A DNA stretch of 64,000 bases from Proteromonas lacertae. Its lineage: Eukaryota; Sar; Bigyra; Opalinata; Proteromonadidae. The notes beneath the pieces are model-generated. The model did not search any database. It had not been told where the DNA came from and was given only the letters and a program-made list of their open reading frames with translations. The translations under genes were made by a program, and so were the position numbers. The stretch is from contig NGBS01000875.1 of assembly GCA_002245135.1 (NCBI GenBank), positions 124,001 through 188,000 of the forward strand. Direction: 5' to 3'. Of the stretch, positions 51,715 through 62,650 are shown piece by piece. How positions within the stretch are numbered: position 1 is the first letter of the stretch; each line of letters opens with the position of its first letter.

Positions 51715-52620
51715 TTATCCATACGAGGCAATCACATTAAAGAACGTATACACTTCATTTTCATCATAAACTCCAACATCAGCATCACACACTTCACAAT
51801 GTACAGGGTAATACCACTCATCAGTACTTTCATCACTTTTTTTATTGCTTTTCTTCTTATTATCATGAGGGTAAAGCTTCTCAGATTTAATAATCGAACA
51901 ATTTGTAACAAACATCGCTCTAAATTGATTTTTATATTTCTCATGCTGTTGACATTCATAAGATAATACAGAAAAGCAAAACGGACAGCTCAGAACTGCA
52001 TCTGTGTCTTTAATTTCTCGATTATTCTCTAAATACATACATATAACATTATATCATATATACTACAATTCTTCTTAACCCAAACTTCATTCTCTTCATC
52101 TTCATTTTCATTATAAAACTGTTCTTCCCCTTCACCAACTTTTCCATACAATTTTTCATCATCTTCTTCGTCGTCATCTTCATCTTTATCATTATATTCA
52201 TCTTCCATCTTCTCCATTTTCTAAATCTAGATTTAACATTTTTTCTTTCTGCTTTTTTAGGTTTAAATTTGAAGAAGATCCTCTTGGTGTAGTTATGTCT
52301 GAATATTTTTCTTTAATTTCTGTTAATAAATCATCTATATATACATATATATATATATAATGACAATAGTTTTATATGAAAATACTAAGTGCTTGTGATT
52401 GTTGTGGAGTTTTAACATGTGTGTTATATTCTTCTTCCAATAGAATATTCTGATCATAATCATTCTGTTCGTTATCATCAACATCGCTATATTCAGACTC
52501 ACTATCACCATTTATCATTGTTTCGAGCGCTTCTATATCCATATATGAAGTATCTTTCGTTCCATCCAAAAATTCAACTGGTTCATCTTCAGAACTTGAA
52601 GAACCATCAACTTCTTCCAT
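51715..52620 (-). CDS. EAPP: EAPP-like protein (E2F-associated phosphoprotein)
   Basis: Three exons (52386-52620, 52064-52334, 51715-52028) give about 272 residues once one extra base is ignored. The C-terminus is a clear match to EAPP: DTDAVLSCPFCFSVLSYEC, HEKYKNQFRAMFVTNCSI, YYPVHCEVCDADVGVYD and VYTFFNVIAS, with two CxxC pairs. The acidic N-terminus (SSSSEDEPVEFLDGT, MINGDSESE) aligns with the EAPP start. In exon 2 the first frame ends in TGA; skipping one A in the AAAA run 52217-52220 restores DEDDDEEDDEKLYG. EAPP is a nuclear protein that modulates E2F-dependent transcription in animals. It is 29 bp from the divergent GPALPP1 gene. Confidence 0.8.
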
Positions 52621-52649
52621 CTTTCTAATTCAAACCTATCAAGCCTAAA
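52621..52649. promoter_or_regulatory. 29-bp divergent promoter of EAPP and GPALPP1
   Basis: Only 29 bp separate the start codons of two divergent genes. The interval contains TCAAGCC at 52639-52645, five bases before the GPALPP1 ATG. Any core promoter must overlap the coding exons or their short leaders. Confidence 0.5.
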
Positions 52650-53809
52650 ATGTCTGATTTTGAAGAAACAGAGGCTAAGAAGCGTCATCACCATCATCAC
52701 GATAAGAATAAATCAGAAGATAAGAAGCATCATCATCATCACCACCATAAAAAACACAAGTATGCTTGTATTCTATTTTATGTATAGAAAAGAAGAATCC
52801 GATGAATATGAGTATTTAATAACATTACTTATGTATGTAGAACTCCAATATCATTATTAAATTTATTGATTGAAAAGGATGAATCTGTTATTGATGATTT
52901 AAAAACAATATTTGAAACATTAGATAATGGAGATGCAATGGATATTGATGGAATAGAAGATGAAGAAATGAGACAAATATTATTAGTATAAATGCAAAAA
53001 ATGTAAACATTAATTAGACATTTTTTAAAAGTCTTCATATAGATCATGTTGGAACACTTTACGAATGGAAAGATACAGAAAATAAACTGACCAATATATT
53101 GAATGAAAAATTATTACCATATTCTAAATCAAAAATAAAATGTAAAACAAATTCATTATCATTATCGCCATCACCTCAACCAATAAAAACAATTGGACCA
53201 GAACTACCACCATCACTTATAAATAACCAACAGAATAATGATAATGAATATGAAAGTGATAGTGATGAAGATATTGGACCAGCATTACCAGGCGAAGAAA
53301 GATTACCAACCACTGAAGCAATAGAGTCACTGAAAAGTGAAATAAATGAACAAGTCAATCCAACTGTATTAATTAATTAGTTTATTATTTATATTTATAT
53401 TTAGAAATCATCTCAAGTAAAGAGAGAAGAATGGATGACTGAAATGCCAAGTGGTGAAACTAATTTTGCATCAATATTTCAAAAGAAAACTCGATTTGCA
53501 AGAAGAAATACTGATTATACAAGTGATTCAAAAGAAGAAAGAGCAAGACAAGCTAAAGAAAAAAGAGATAAAGAATATGTAAGGAATTTAGATAGAGGTC
53601 CATCTTTAGTTGAACAATTTAGAGCTGTATATATATATTTTTATAATTAATATTAATTAATAATTTAGGAGAAAAAGTCAAAGAAAATAGATGGAGCAAA
53701 AGAAGAATATCATTGGGATAGAGAAAGAGATTTTGTTAATGCAGGTAAAACAAATCTAAACAAGCTTTTGAAAGAATCAAAAGATTATCTTTCATCTAAT
53801 TTCAAATAG
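52650..53809 (+). CDS. GPALPP1: GPALPP1-like protein
   Basis: Six exons (52650-52759, 52788-52811, 52841-52985, 53018-53365, 53405-53626, 53669-53809) give 329 residues. It has a histidine-rich N-terminus, two GPALPP-type motifs (IGPELPP and IGPALPG) and a C-terminal DUF3752-like region with KREEWMTEMPSGETNF, TRFARRN, EERARQAKEKR, SLVEQFRA and a run near EEYHWDRERDF. The motif order and length fit GPALPP1, a conserved but poorly characterised protein associated with splicing complexes. Two consecutive tiny exons (24 and 145 nt) explain why the gene is easy to miss. The third intron has two possible acceptors; the one at 53017 keeps the frame. Confidence 0.85.
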
Positions 53810-53945
53810 TTTATAATATTTGTTGTGTTATTAAAAAATCCACAATAAAACAATAAAGATTATTGTTATGATACCATAGTAAAACATTTAAAAATGAGTT
53901 ATTGAATTAGTAATAATTAGTTATTTGTGTAATATTTTAATGTGC

Positions 53946-55934
53946 TTAATAAACTCTCTTGAATGGTGCAATCTTTGGACATTCATTCTCATCAAGAGTA
54001 TAATAATGTACTGGTCTATATGTGATCTTAGTTTCTCCAGTTCCATTCAATATATCTGAATGATAAGTAATAGTATGTTTCATCCATTCTTTATCATCTC
54101 TTTCTGGGAAATCTTCTCTGGCATGAGCACCACGTGATTCTTTTCTAGCTTCAGCAGCAAACATTGTACAACAAGCTTGTTCCATCATGTTCTGTAATTC
54201 AATAGTTTCTAATAAATCAGTATTCCAGATCATTGATCTGTCTGTTACTTTAAGTTCAGGCATTAATTTCTGTACTTCTGTGATCTTTTCACATCCTTCT
54301 TTCAAGGTTGGTTCATCTCTGAATACAGCTGCATTGTTTTGCATAACCTTTTGCATCTTCAAACGTAATTCAGCAGTTGATATTGAACCATTAGAATATC
54401 TTAATCTATGAAGATTTTCAATGGTGGCTTTTCCTGCATCTTCTGGTAATGGTAATTTCTCTTCACCTGGTTTATTTATTTCAGCAATCTTATTAGCAGC
54501 GGCTCTACCAAATACAACAATATCTAATAATGAGTTAGCACCTAATCTATTACCACCATGAACAGATGCACAGGCATTTTCACCAGCAGCGTATAAACCT
54601 GGTACAATCTTATCTGGTTCTTCTTCAGTTGGATTGATTACTTGAGCAGTATAATTTGTAGCAACACCACCCATATTGTAATGTACTGTTGGTAATACTG
54701 GGATTGGCTCTTTAGTAACATCTACATCACAGAAAATCTTGGCAGTTTCTGAAATACCTGGTAATCTTTCAGCTAATAAATCAGCAGGTAAATGGTCTAA
54801 ATGTAAATAAATATGATCCTTATCTTTACCAACACCTCTTCCAGCTCTGATTTCCATTGTTTCAGCTCTTGATACTACATCTCTTGAAGCTAAATCTTTA
54901 GCAGTTGGAGCATATCTTTCCATAAATCTTTCACCTTCACTGTTCTTTAAAATACCTCCTTCACCTCTGCAACCTTCAGTCATTAAACATCCTACACCAT
55001 AAATACCAGTTGGATGGAATTGTACAAATTCTGGATCTTCTAATGGAATACCAGCTCTTAATGCCATACCATTACCATCACCAGTACATGTATGTGCAGA
55101 AGTTGCACTGAAATAACATCTACCATAACCACCTGTTGCTAATATTGTATTCTTACAGTGGAATCTATGTAATGTTCCATCTTCTTGACACATTGCCATT
55201 ACTCCTACACATGTATCTCCATTCATTATTAAATCCAAAGCGAAGTATTCAATGAAGTATGTGGTATTGTAAGCTAATGATCTACCATATAATGTATGTA
55301 ACATGGCATGACCTGTTCTATCAGCTGCTGCTGCTGTACGGTAGGCTTGACCTCCATGACCAAAATCTTTGGATTGACCTCCAAAAGCTCTTTGGTATAT
55401 TTTTCCATCTTCTGTTCTTGAGAATGGTAAACCGTAACTTTCTAATTCTCTTACAGCTCTTGGGGCTTCTCTTGTCATGTAATGAATAGCATCTTGATCA
55501 CCTAACCAATCTGAACCTTTAACAGTATCATAAAAATGCCATTTCCAATCATCTGGATGCATATTACCTAAAGCAGCATTAACACCACCTTGAGCAGCAA
55601 CTGTGTGAGATCTGGTTGGGAATAATTTGGTAATACAAGCGGTCTTAAATCCGTGTTCTGATAAACCCATAGCTGCACGTAAACCGGCACCTCCAGCACC
55701 TACAACTACAGCATCATACTCATGATCAACTATTTAATTGATATTAATTATTGAAAAATACTAATGGGATATTCTTTGTTTAAATCGACAGATACATGAC
55801 CATCGGGATTACCACCAACAATTGCTCTGGCAATTGTTGAACTGTGGAATGAACGAGCAGCCTAAATGCATTAAAAAAATTACTCATACAAGATTAGTTG
55901 ATTTTTTTAATATATTTCTTGAAAAGTTTAACAT
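53946..55934 (-). CDS. SDHA: Succinate dehydrogenase flavoprotein subunit
   Basis: Three exons (55890-55934, 55762-55861, 53946-55729) give 642 residues. The start ATG at 55934 opens a classic mitochondrial presequence ([20 protein letters not shown], basic and with no acids). The FAD Rossmann motif is [13 protein letters not shown]; the covalent FAD-binding His is in [10 protein letters not shown] (about residue 90). Substrate residues lie in [21 protein letters not shown] and the [15 protein letters not shown] tail. It oxidises succinate to fumarate in complex II and the TCA cycle. An 89-nt intron (55947-56035) is likely in the 5' leader. Codon usage suggests high expression. Confidence 0.97.
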
Positions 55935-56059
55935 TTCTTCCTAAGCCTATAATAAATAAAGATATATTCATTCAGATAGATATATAACAAGATTTTATAA
56001 TTGATGAATGTATTTATTATAGAAGATATTAATACCTTAAGTCGATGTTGCAAGATAAT

Positions 56060-56852
56060 ATGCTATTCGAAGCTTAATAAAAAATGGATGTAAACCCCAA
56101 TCTTCAAATTTATAATAAATAATACTTTTCCTATTTGCAAAATAGATTTGAAATTTGGCTGTTACATGTCATTTTATTTTGATTGGGGATTTTCGGTGTG
56201 TCGGTTTTAGATATCGGTTTGGTCGATTCAAGCTCGATATAACAGAATCATTTTGTCAATCAGATTCAAAGAGTTGTTTCATGATATTTTTAATATTAGC
56301 TATTTGATATGTTCTTCTTCAAGTGAAAGTAAATTTTATCGGTATTAAGTGAATTAAAAAATTAGAGTGGAATATGCTATGATATGAATATATAAATGTT
56401 TATATTAGTATGATATAGACTAGTTCTATTGAATAACAAATTTTATTTGTTGTATCCTGTGACAATTTATAGAATATACATATACAAGTATTATGATATG
56501 ATAAATAATATACTGGAATCATAGTAAGGTTGATAAATAGTTTTGTGCAATAGTAATATAAGTAATTCTTTAAACTGGTACATTACAGAGATTGATAATT
56601 GAATGATGTTGGAATATGATTTAGTTACAATTGTGACATAGATTAGCATATTTCATTTTCCTTTTATAACTGAAGTGCACATCAACATTTAATATAATAT
56701 TGTTGTGTGCAAATAGAATGTGTTGGCTTGAATTTATTGGAATTGTAATTATATTGAGTTGAATGGATGGTGTATAATATGTTAAGTGAAATTTTTGAAT
56801 ATCTTTTTCGAACTTAGGCTTGATACATAAATTTTTGATAATTTTAATTTTA
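56060..56852. other. Long upstream region between SDHA and Myb
   Basis: About 800 bp between divergent genes without a supported coding region. It contains TCAAGC at 56228, and GGCTTGA at 56725 and 56817, the last 36 bp before the Myb ATG. It probably holds the promoters and leaders of both genes. Confidence 0.45.
56817..56823 (+). promoter_or_regulatory. GGCTTGA element upstream of Myb
   Basis: GGCTTGA lies 36 bp before the start codon of the Myb gene. A second copy is at 56725. Confidence 0.4.
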
Positions 56853-57474
56853 ATGAAGTATATCTTGTTTTATTTTTGTGTTGTATAGTCAACCCAATAA
56901 AAGAACTGCTCATCCATCTCCTGCTCATTTTTCTCCTTCATTCTACCCTTCCATCACAGATCCTATAAAGAAACACGATCATGAGATAAGTCCTGCAAGT
57001 CAGTATTTATCAAGCTGTCCTATTGAAGCAAATCTAGCCATGAGTGGTTCAAACAACACATCATCACCATTACCTCCAGCAAACTCATATCAGCGAGGTT
57101 TTCTAGGAGCATTTTCATCTAATAATGAAACTATTGAAGATTCTCATTATTTAAACGTTGATCCTAATCAAATGGAGATGGAGCCAATGTCAGAGATGTT
57201 ACAAGATATACCAGAAACAGATGACAATAATTTAAATGATAATGATGTTAGTAATCAATATTCTACCTATGTGAATAGAAATGAAGAATCACCTCATCAA
57301 TTCATGCCATTTGATATATCAACATCAAATGAAATGTTTAATAGTCCAACTTTACAACCTTCATTCCTTGATCAATCACTTCAGTCACCTACTCTTCAAT
57401 CAAATAACAGTAATAATCAGTTCTTTAGTCTTGATAAACAAGAAAAATTAAATATATTATCACCTCCACAACCT

Positions 57475-57505
<31 letters not shown>

Positions 57506-59451
57506 TATATCAATCTCAACAATTACCCTATCAAACTTCCAAAGTTCCAATCTCTCAATTATACCATCCTCAACCACCCCAAGCACAATATAAGCAAATA
57601 TTACCAATTCCATCATCCCAACTACCTCAACCTGATCCATATCTTGATATAAATAATAATAATAATAATTACTTTCAGCAACCATTACCTAATATCATCC
57701 AACAACCTCAAGATAATGGAGTAGGAGTAACAACAACAACAACAAGCAACATCTCAATTAGAAGAAGATGAGAGTAGTAAAATAACTCGTCAAGTTAAAA
57801 TACCAAAGAAATCTGAACGTAAGAAAGGAAGACCATCCAAACAGATGAATAAAATGTTTAGTAAAATAGGTACAGATATGAATGATATTAGAGATTCATT
57901 AAATTCAGATAATGATGTGAAAAGGAAGAGAAGTAATGAAGACAATGATGAAAATAATGAAGGTAATGATCAAGATTATGAAACAACAGAAGAAGATGAA
58001 GCTTTAATAAAAGCAGTAAAGAGATTTGGTGAAGATTGGAATTCAGTTGGTAAATTCTTAGGTATAGAACCAAATAAATGTTACCAATTATGGATCGCTA
58101 TGCCAAACAATAGAAAAGGACAATGGAGTGCAGAAGAAGATGAAATATTAAGAAGAGAAGTGGTAAAGTGCTCTGATTATAAATCAATCAAATGGAGTGA
58201 TGTAGCTGCAAAATTACCTGGAAGAGTTGGTAAACAATGTAGAGAAAGATATTTGAATTATTTAGATCCATTATTACGTAAAGGTGATTGGAGTGAATTA
58301 GAAGATCATATATTATTTGAATTGCAAAGAGCAATTGGTAATAAATGGACTTTAATAGGTAAAGCAATTCAAAGATCAGATAATGATGTGAAAAATCATT
58401 TTTATAGTCGATTTAGAGATAAATATTTTAAAGAACATCCTACTGCTTTAATCCCAATAGAAAAACTGAATGAAATGACTTTTGTTGACTCTAGTAAATT
58501 AGCTCATTTAGCTGCTTCTTCATCATCAGCAACAACATCAGTTTCAAATCCAAATTTCTCAATCCATAGAAAGCAGAGACATCGTATTGTAGAAGGTTCA
58601 AAAATGCCGCCATTAAGTATATTATTATATTATTTAGCATTACCACCTGGCTATCCTTATTATCCATCGGATTATAAAGATTATATAAGACAGTATGCAT
58701 CTACTTTACCTCCTCCAAATTATACATATGAAGGTCAACCAAAATCAGTTATATTAAAAGTCCCAGGTAGAAAGAATAGTAATGCCAGTAATGCTAATAA
58801 GTCATTTAAATCAGGTAAGATTCATAAGAAAAGAATGGTTATAAAACGAATATCTAAAACAACACCTACTACTTCACCAAATGCTTCTAATATGAATAAT
58901 AATAATAATTCAATTCAATTTTCTAATAATAACAATAAGAGAAGTTACAGTTGTTTGAATGAAGCAGATGATGCTTATTCAACAAATTCATCTCAATCTT
59001 CACCCAATTTCTATACAATTGAAGGTAAAAGACAGATGGAATATTCTCCTACTGGTTCTACTTATATTCCAACATTTTGTACTAAGAAAGTATTAATAAA
59101 TCCACAACAACAGCCATATTCAGCTGAAATATCATTACCACAACAACAGCAACAGTCCTATTCTCCAAATATGTCATTACCTTTGCAATCACAACAACAA
59201 CAATATCAACCAACATATTCTGCACAAATTTCACTACAACAACAGAACTTACAATTACAACAACAAAGAGTACAATTTCAACAAATGCAACAGCGAATGC
59301 CAAAAAGTCAAGCAGAAATTGCTGCATTTCAAGAACAAGCAAGACAAAGTTATTATAGACAGCAGAAACAGAAACAATTGGAAGAACAACAGAAGCAATT
59401 CATTCAACCACAATTTATCACTAATAATAATCAATCAAATCCATTTAATCC

Positions 59452-59482
<31 letters not shown>

Positions 59483-59890
59483 ACACAACAACAACCTAAT
59501 ATCAATTATGGATTAAACATTTCACTTTCAAATAATAATAATAATAATCAACAACAACAACCAAATGAACCTCCACCATATAAATATGATCCAACTAAAG
59601 TAAGTATATCACCATTAACAAATGTAAATAAACTACCATCTCAATATTCTGATATTCTTTCTATTAATGTCCCACCTCCTGAACCATTACCTTCATTGCC
59701 ATCTAATGGTAATAATGAAACTGATTTTAGTGGTTTATTGAATAATATAGAGTTGGATAATGATGATATTCACTCTAATGATAGTAATGATAATTTAAAT
59801 AGTGGAGATAATAATGATTTGAGTTTGCCATTTTTAGAATCTGAAAATGATAATTCTTTGAATATCGATTTTGATTATTATTATAGTTAG
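56853..59890 (+). CDS. Three-repeat Myb transcription factor
   Basis: Exon 1 is five bases (56853-56857, ATG plus AA) and the 31-nt intron leads to exon 2 (56889-59890), giving MNQPNKRTA and about 1,001 residues. Three Myb repeats: ETTEEDEALIKAVKRFGEDW, QWSAEEDEILRREVVKCSDY, and DWSELEDHILFELQRAIGNK with DNDVKNHFYSRFR. This R1R2R3 arrangement is the c-Myb type that regulates cell cycle genes in animals, plants and amoebae. A possible AT-hook (KKGRPSKQ) precedes it. The N- and C-terminal parts are rich in Gln and Asn, with runs of nine or more Gln. One base too many between 57731 and 57771 breaks the frame before the Myb repeats. Confidence 0.85.
57731..57771 (+). other. Frame break in the Myb gene
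   Basis: The first frame ends at TGA 57769, while the frame holding the AT-hook and Myb repeats is closed upstream by TAA at 57728. One base must be skipped inside this 41-bp window, which is an (ACA)n tract followed by AGAAGAAGATGA. No homopolymer of four or more is present. No GT donor fits an intron. Confidence 0.6.
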
Positions 59891-60037
59891 ATTTAAAATA
59901 AATTAATTTAGTAAAATATGTTTGTTTGATATAGTTCTATATCATAATAATAAAATGGAGAATAATGTTTGCAATATTTAATATACATTAATAATATAAA
60001 AAGAATTTAGAAAAAATTACATTTTTATATTTATTAT

Positions 60038-62574
60038 CTATTCTTCTTCATATTCAGCTGTTTCTAACCATTCAAAAAAGTCACTACAATCATCCAATAC
60101 TTTATTCTTCTCTTCAATTGTAGTTTTATTCTTCCATTCCTTAAATGATTCTTCACTTATTACATATTTATCATATAAATTCATAAACAAAGATTCACAC
60201 CATTCCTATTAATAAATATAAATATATATATATATATACAGTTGGATGATTTAATAAAGATGAGTATTTACAAACTAAATCAATACATTTCAACTGTATT
60301 TCCTTTATATCTGATTTATTTTCTTTATTAACATTTCCTATTAGTCTCTTTAATACATTTCCATATTTATTATCATCATCTAATAATGGGAATAGATAAA
60401 CACCTTCATAATCTTTACATAATATTTGTTTATCTTCTTCATTACTTATATTAATTAAATGACTTAGGAATATTTCAAATATTACAATTGCATTATCTAC
60501 ATAACCATCATTTATTAATTTTGCAGTTAATTCTTCACCTTTTAGTCCATTAAAGTATTTATTAATACCATAATATTTATCTATTTCTTCAGTAGTTTTA
60601 GATATTGGTTCATATTCTATTAATTCATTCTTTGCCAAGTATTTATATAAATCTGTATAATACTCTTCAATTTTGGGTATATCACACTTTAAATCTTCTT
60701 TATTATTATTGATTATACTTAATCCACAGAATATATCACATTTTCCAATTAATTTTTCTTTATATAATCGATTGATTAATTCATATATTAATTTATGATC
60801 TTCTGGTTTATTATAATCACATAAATCCATTATTATTTCTTTTATCAATTCAATTCTTTCAATTTCTTTCAATTGTAATTCTTTAATATCTTCTATTGTA
60901 TCATCATTTTTTCTATTTGTTATTAATTCACTGATTGAAGTGTTTATTCTCCTTTTTCTACTTTCATCAAAATTATTCAAATCATTATAATAGAATAACT
61001 TTGGCAAATCTTTTAATGGCTTTGCTAAGAAAGCGGATTCTTGATTTAAATTCCTCAGTCTTGCTTGTTCTTTTAATTCTTCTACTGATGGCATATCCTT
61101 TTCTTTTGACTTTACTGGTGTTGTTGTTGTTGTAGCTATAACAGGTTTAGTTGTCTTTGTGGTAGCAGATTGTTTCTTACTGGATGGTTCTAAAAATATT
61201 GATGGAACATTTTCATTCTTCTGTCTTGCTTGTTCTTTTAATTCTTCTAATGATGGCATCTCCTTTTCTTTTGGCTTTTCTACTTCTTTCTCTGTTGTTG
61301 TTGTTGTTGTTGTTGTAGGTTTTTCAACTTCCTTTATTTCAACTGGTTTTTCTTCTTGTTTCTCTACTGGTTTTTCAATTTCTTTTTTATCAATTGTTTC
61401 ATTATCTTTTCTCCAATTTCCTTTTATTCCATCTCTTGTTAATAATCCTCTTCTTTCATCTCTTCTGAATTCATTTCTATCATCTCTTCTTCTATCATCA
61501 TCTCTTCTAAATTCTCTTCGATCATCATTTCTAAATTCATTTCTTCTTGGCTTACCATTAACACCAACACTTGTCCATCTATCATTACTATTATCTGTAT
61601 CTTTATCTCTATTATTGTAATCTTCCATTTTAGGCTGTGGAAGACCTCTTGTATTCCAATCTAAATCTCTTCTCTCAGAATGTAATGGATTTTGAATGAT
61701 GGAATGGCTTATCATCGGATGGTAATGGATTATCTATTGATGATGATGAGGAAGGTGGTGGTGGAGGAGGTTGAGATTCCTTCCTTGACCAATCCATATC
61801 TGATACAGATGAATTATGACTCATAGCTCTTGATGTATTAGAATGTGTTGATGGATATGATTCTGAATGAGATGATGGTAATGCTTGTGGTTGAGGCTGA
61901 GCCTTTCCTCCTAAACTCCATTCATAATCTGTTAATGATTTTTGAGATGTTGCTTCTCTTGATTCTCTTGGTACTGATGAATGTGCTTGTGGTTGTGGCT
62001 GGGATTTACCTCCTAAACTCCATTCAAAATCTGTTAATGACTTTTGAGATGTTGCTTCTTTTGGTTCTCTTTGAGGTAATACACTTGGTTGAGGCTGTGC
62101 TTTACCTCCTAAACTCCAGTCAAAATCATTTAATGACTTTTGAGGGGTATTATCCTTAGAATCTCTTTGTGGTAATGAGCCATTACGCTGAGGTTGAGCT
62201 TGTGGTTGTGGCTGAGTTTTTCCTCCTAAATTCCATTCAAAATCTCCTAAACTCTTTTGTGGTTGACTACTTCTTTGTGGAGCTTCACCTACACCCGTAC
62301 TTACTCTCCCTTGAGCTGCTGGTTGGGCATTAGAACCTCTCGTCCAACTATATTCAGCTGGTCCTCCTTCTCTACTTGATGATGCACTAGAATCACCTCT
62401 TGAAGGGTATTGATTTGCATATCCTCCTCTGCCTACACTTCTATTATAGCCTCCTCGACTTCCTTCACCTCCAACTCCATAACGAGGAGCAGTTGGTAAT
62501 ACTTCTGTTGTAGAAGCAAATAATTGGGATGTGATATCCTTTCCCTTTGATTTGCCTTTCTTCGTTGTTGACAT
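60038..62574 (-). CDS. MA3-W2 protein related to eIF4G, with repeats
   Basis: Two exons (60240-62574 and 60038-60205) give about 833 residues if one extra base is skipped near 61690-61715, where the first frame ends in TGA. The C-terminal part has a divergent MA3 domain (KLIYELINRLYKEKLIGKCD, IEEYYTDLYKYL) and a W2 domain with EWCESLFMNLYD, ISEESFKEWKN and FFEWLETAEYEEE. A MIF4G domain is not visible. The N-terminal third is Gly/Gln-rich and has four repeats of QKSL(G/N/T)D(F/Y)(E/D)W(N/S)LGGK, followed by Arg/Asp-rich and Glu/Lys-rich stretches. MA3-W2 modules bind translation factors and kinases in eIF4G. It may partner eIF4E, but no clear eIF4E-binding motif is seen. Confidence 0.75.
61895..62265 (-). 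repeat. Four tandem 32-39-residue repeats
   Basis: Four copies of a unit containing QKSL.D(F/Y)(E/D)W.LGGK and QPQP lie between roughly residues 105 and 230 of the MA3-W2 protein. The core phrase is strongly conserved while the linkers vary, which suggests selection for a bound motif. Related short forms (SDMDWSRK, RRDLDWNTRG) follow outside the array. Confidence 0.8.
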
Positions 62575-62580
62575 GCTTGA
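62575..62580. promoter_or_regulatory. TCAAGC element at the start of the MA3-W2 gene
   Basis: TCAAGC immediately precedes the MA3-W2 ATG on the minus strand, in a 76-bp interval shared with the divergent lysyl-tRNA synthetase gene. Confidence 0.3.
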
Positions 62581-62650
62581 TTATTATTGTGAATATGAGC
62601 AAAACAAAATGCAAAATTAACACAATAATGTAACGACTCTATTTTTAAGA

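Noticed and set aside
56081-56130. Short ORF beginning ATGGATGTAAACCCC near 56085
   Set aside because: It ends after 12 codons and has no extension by splicing that I can support.
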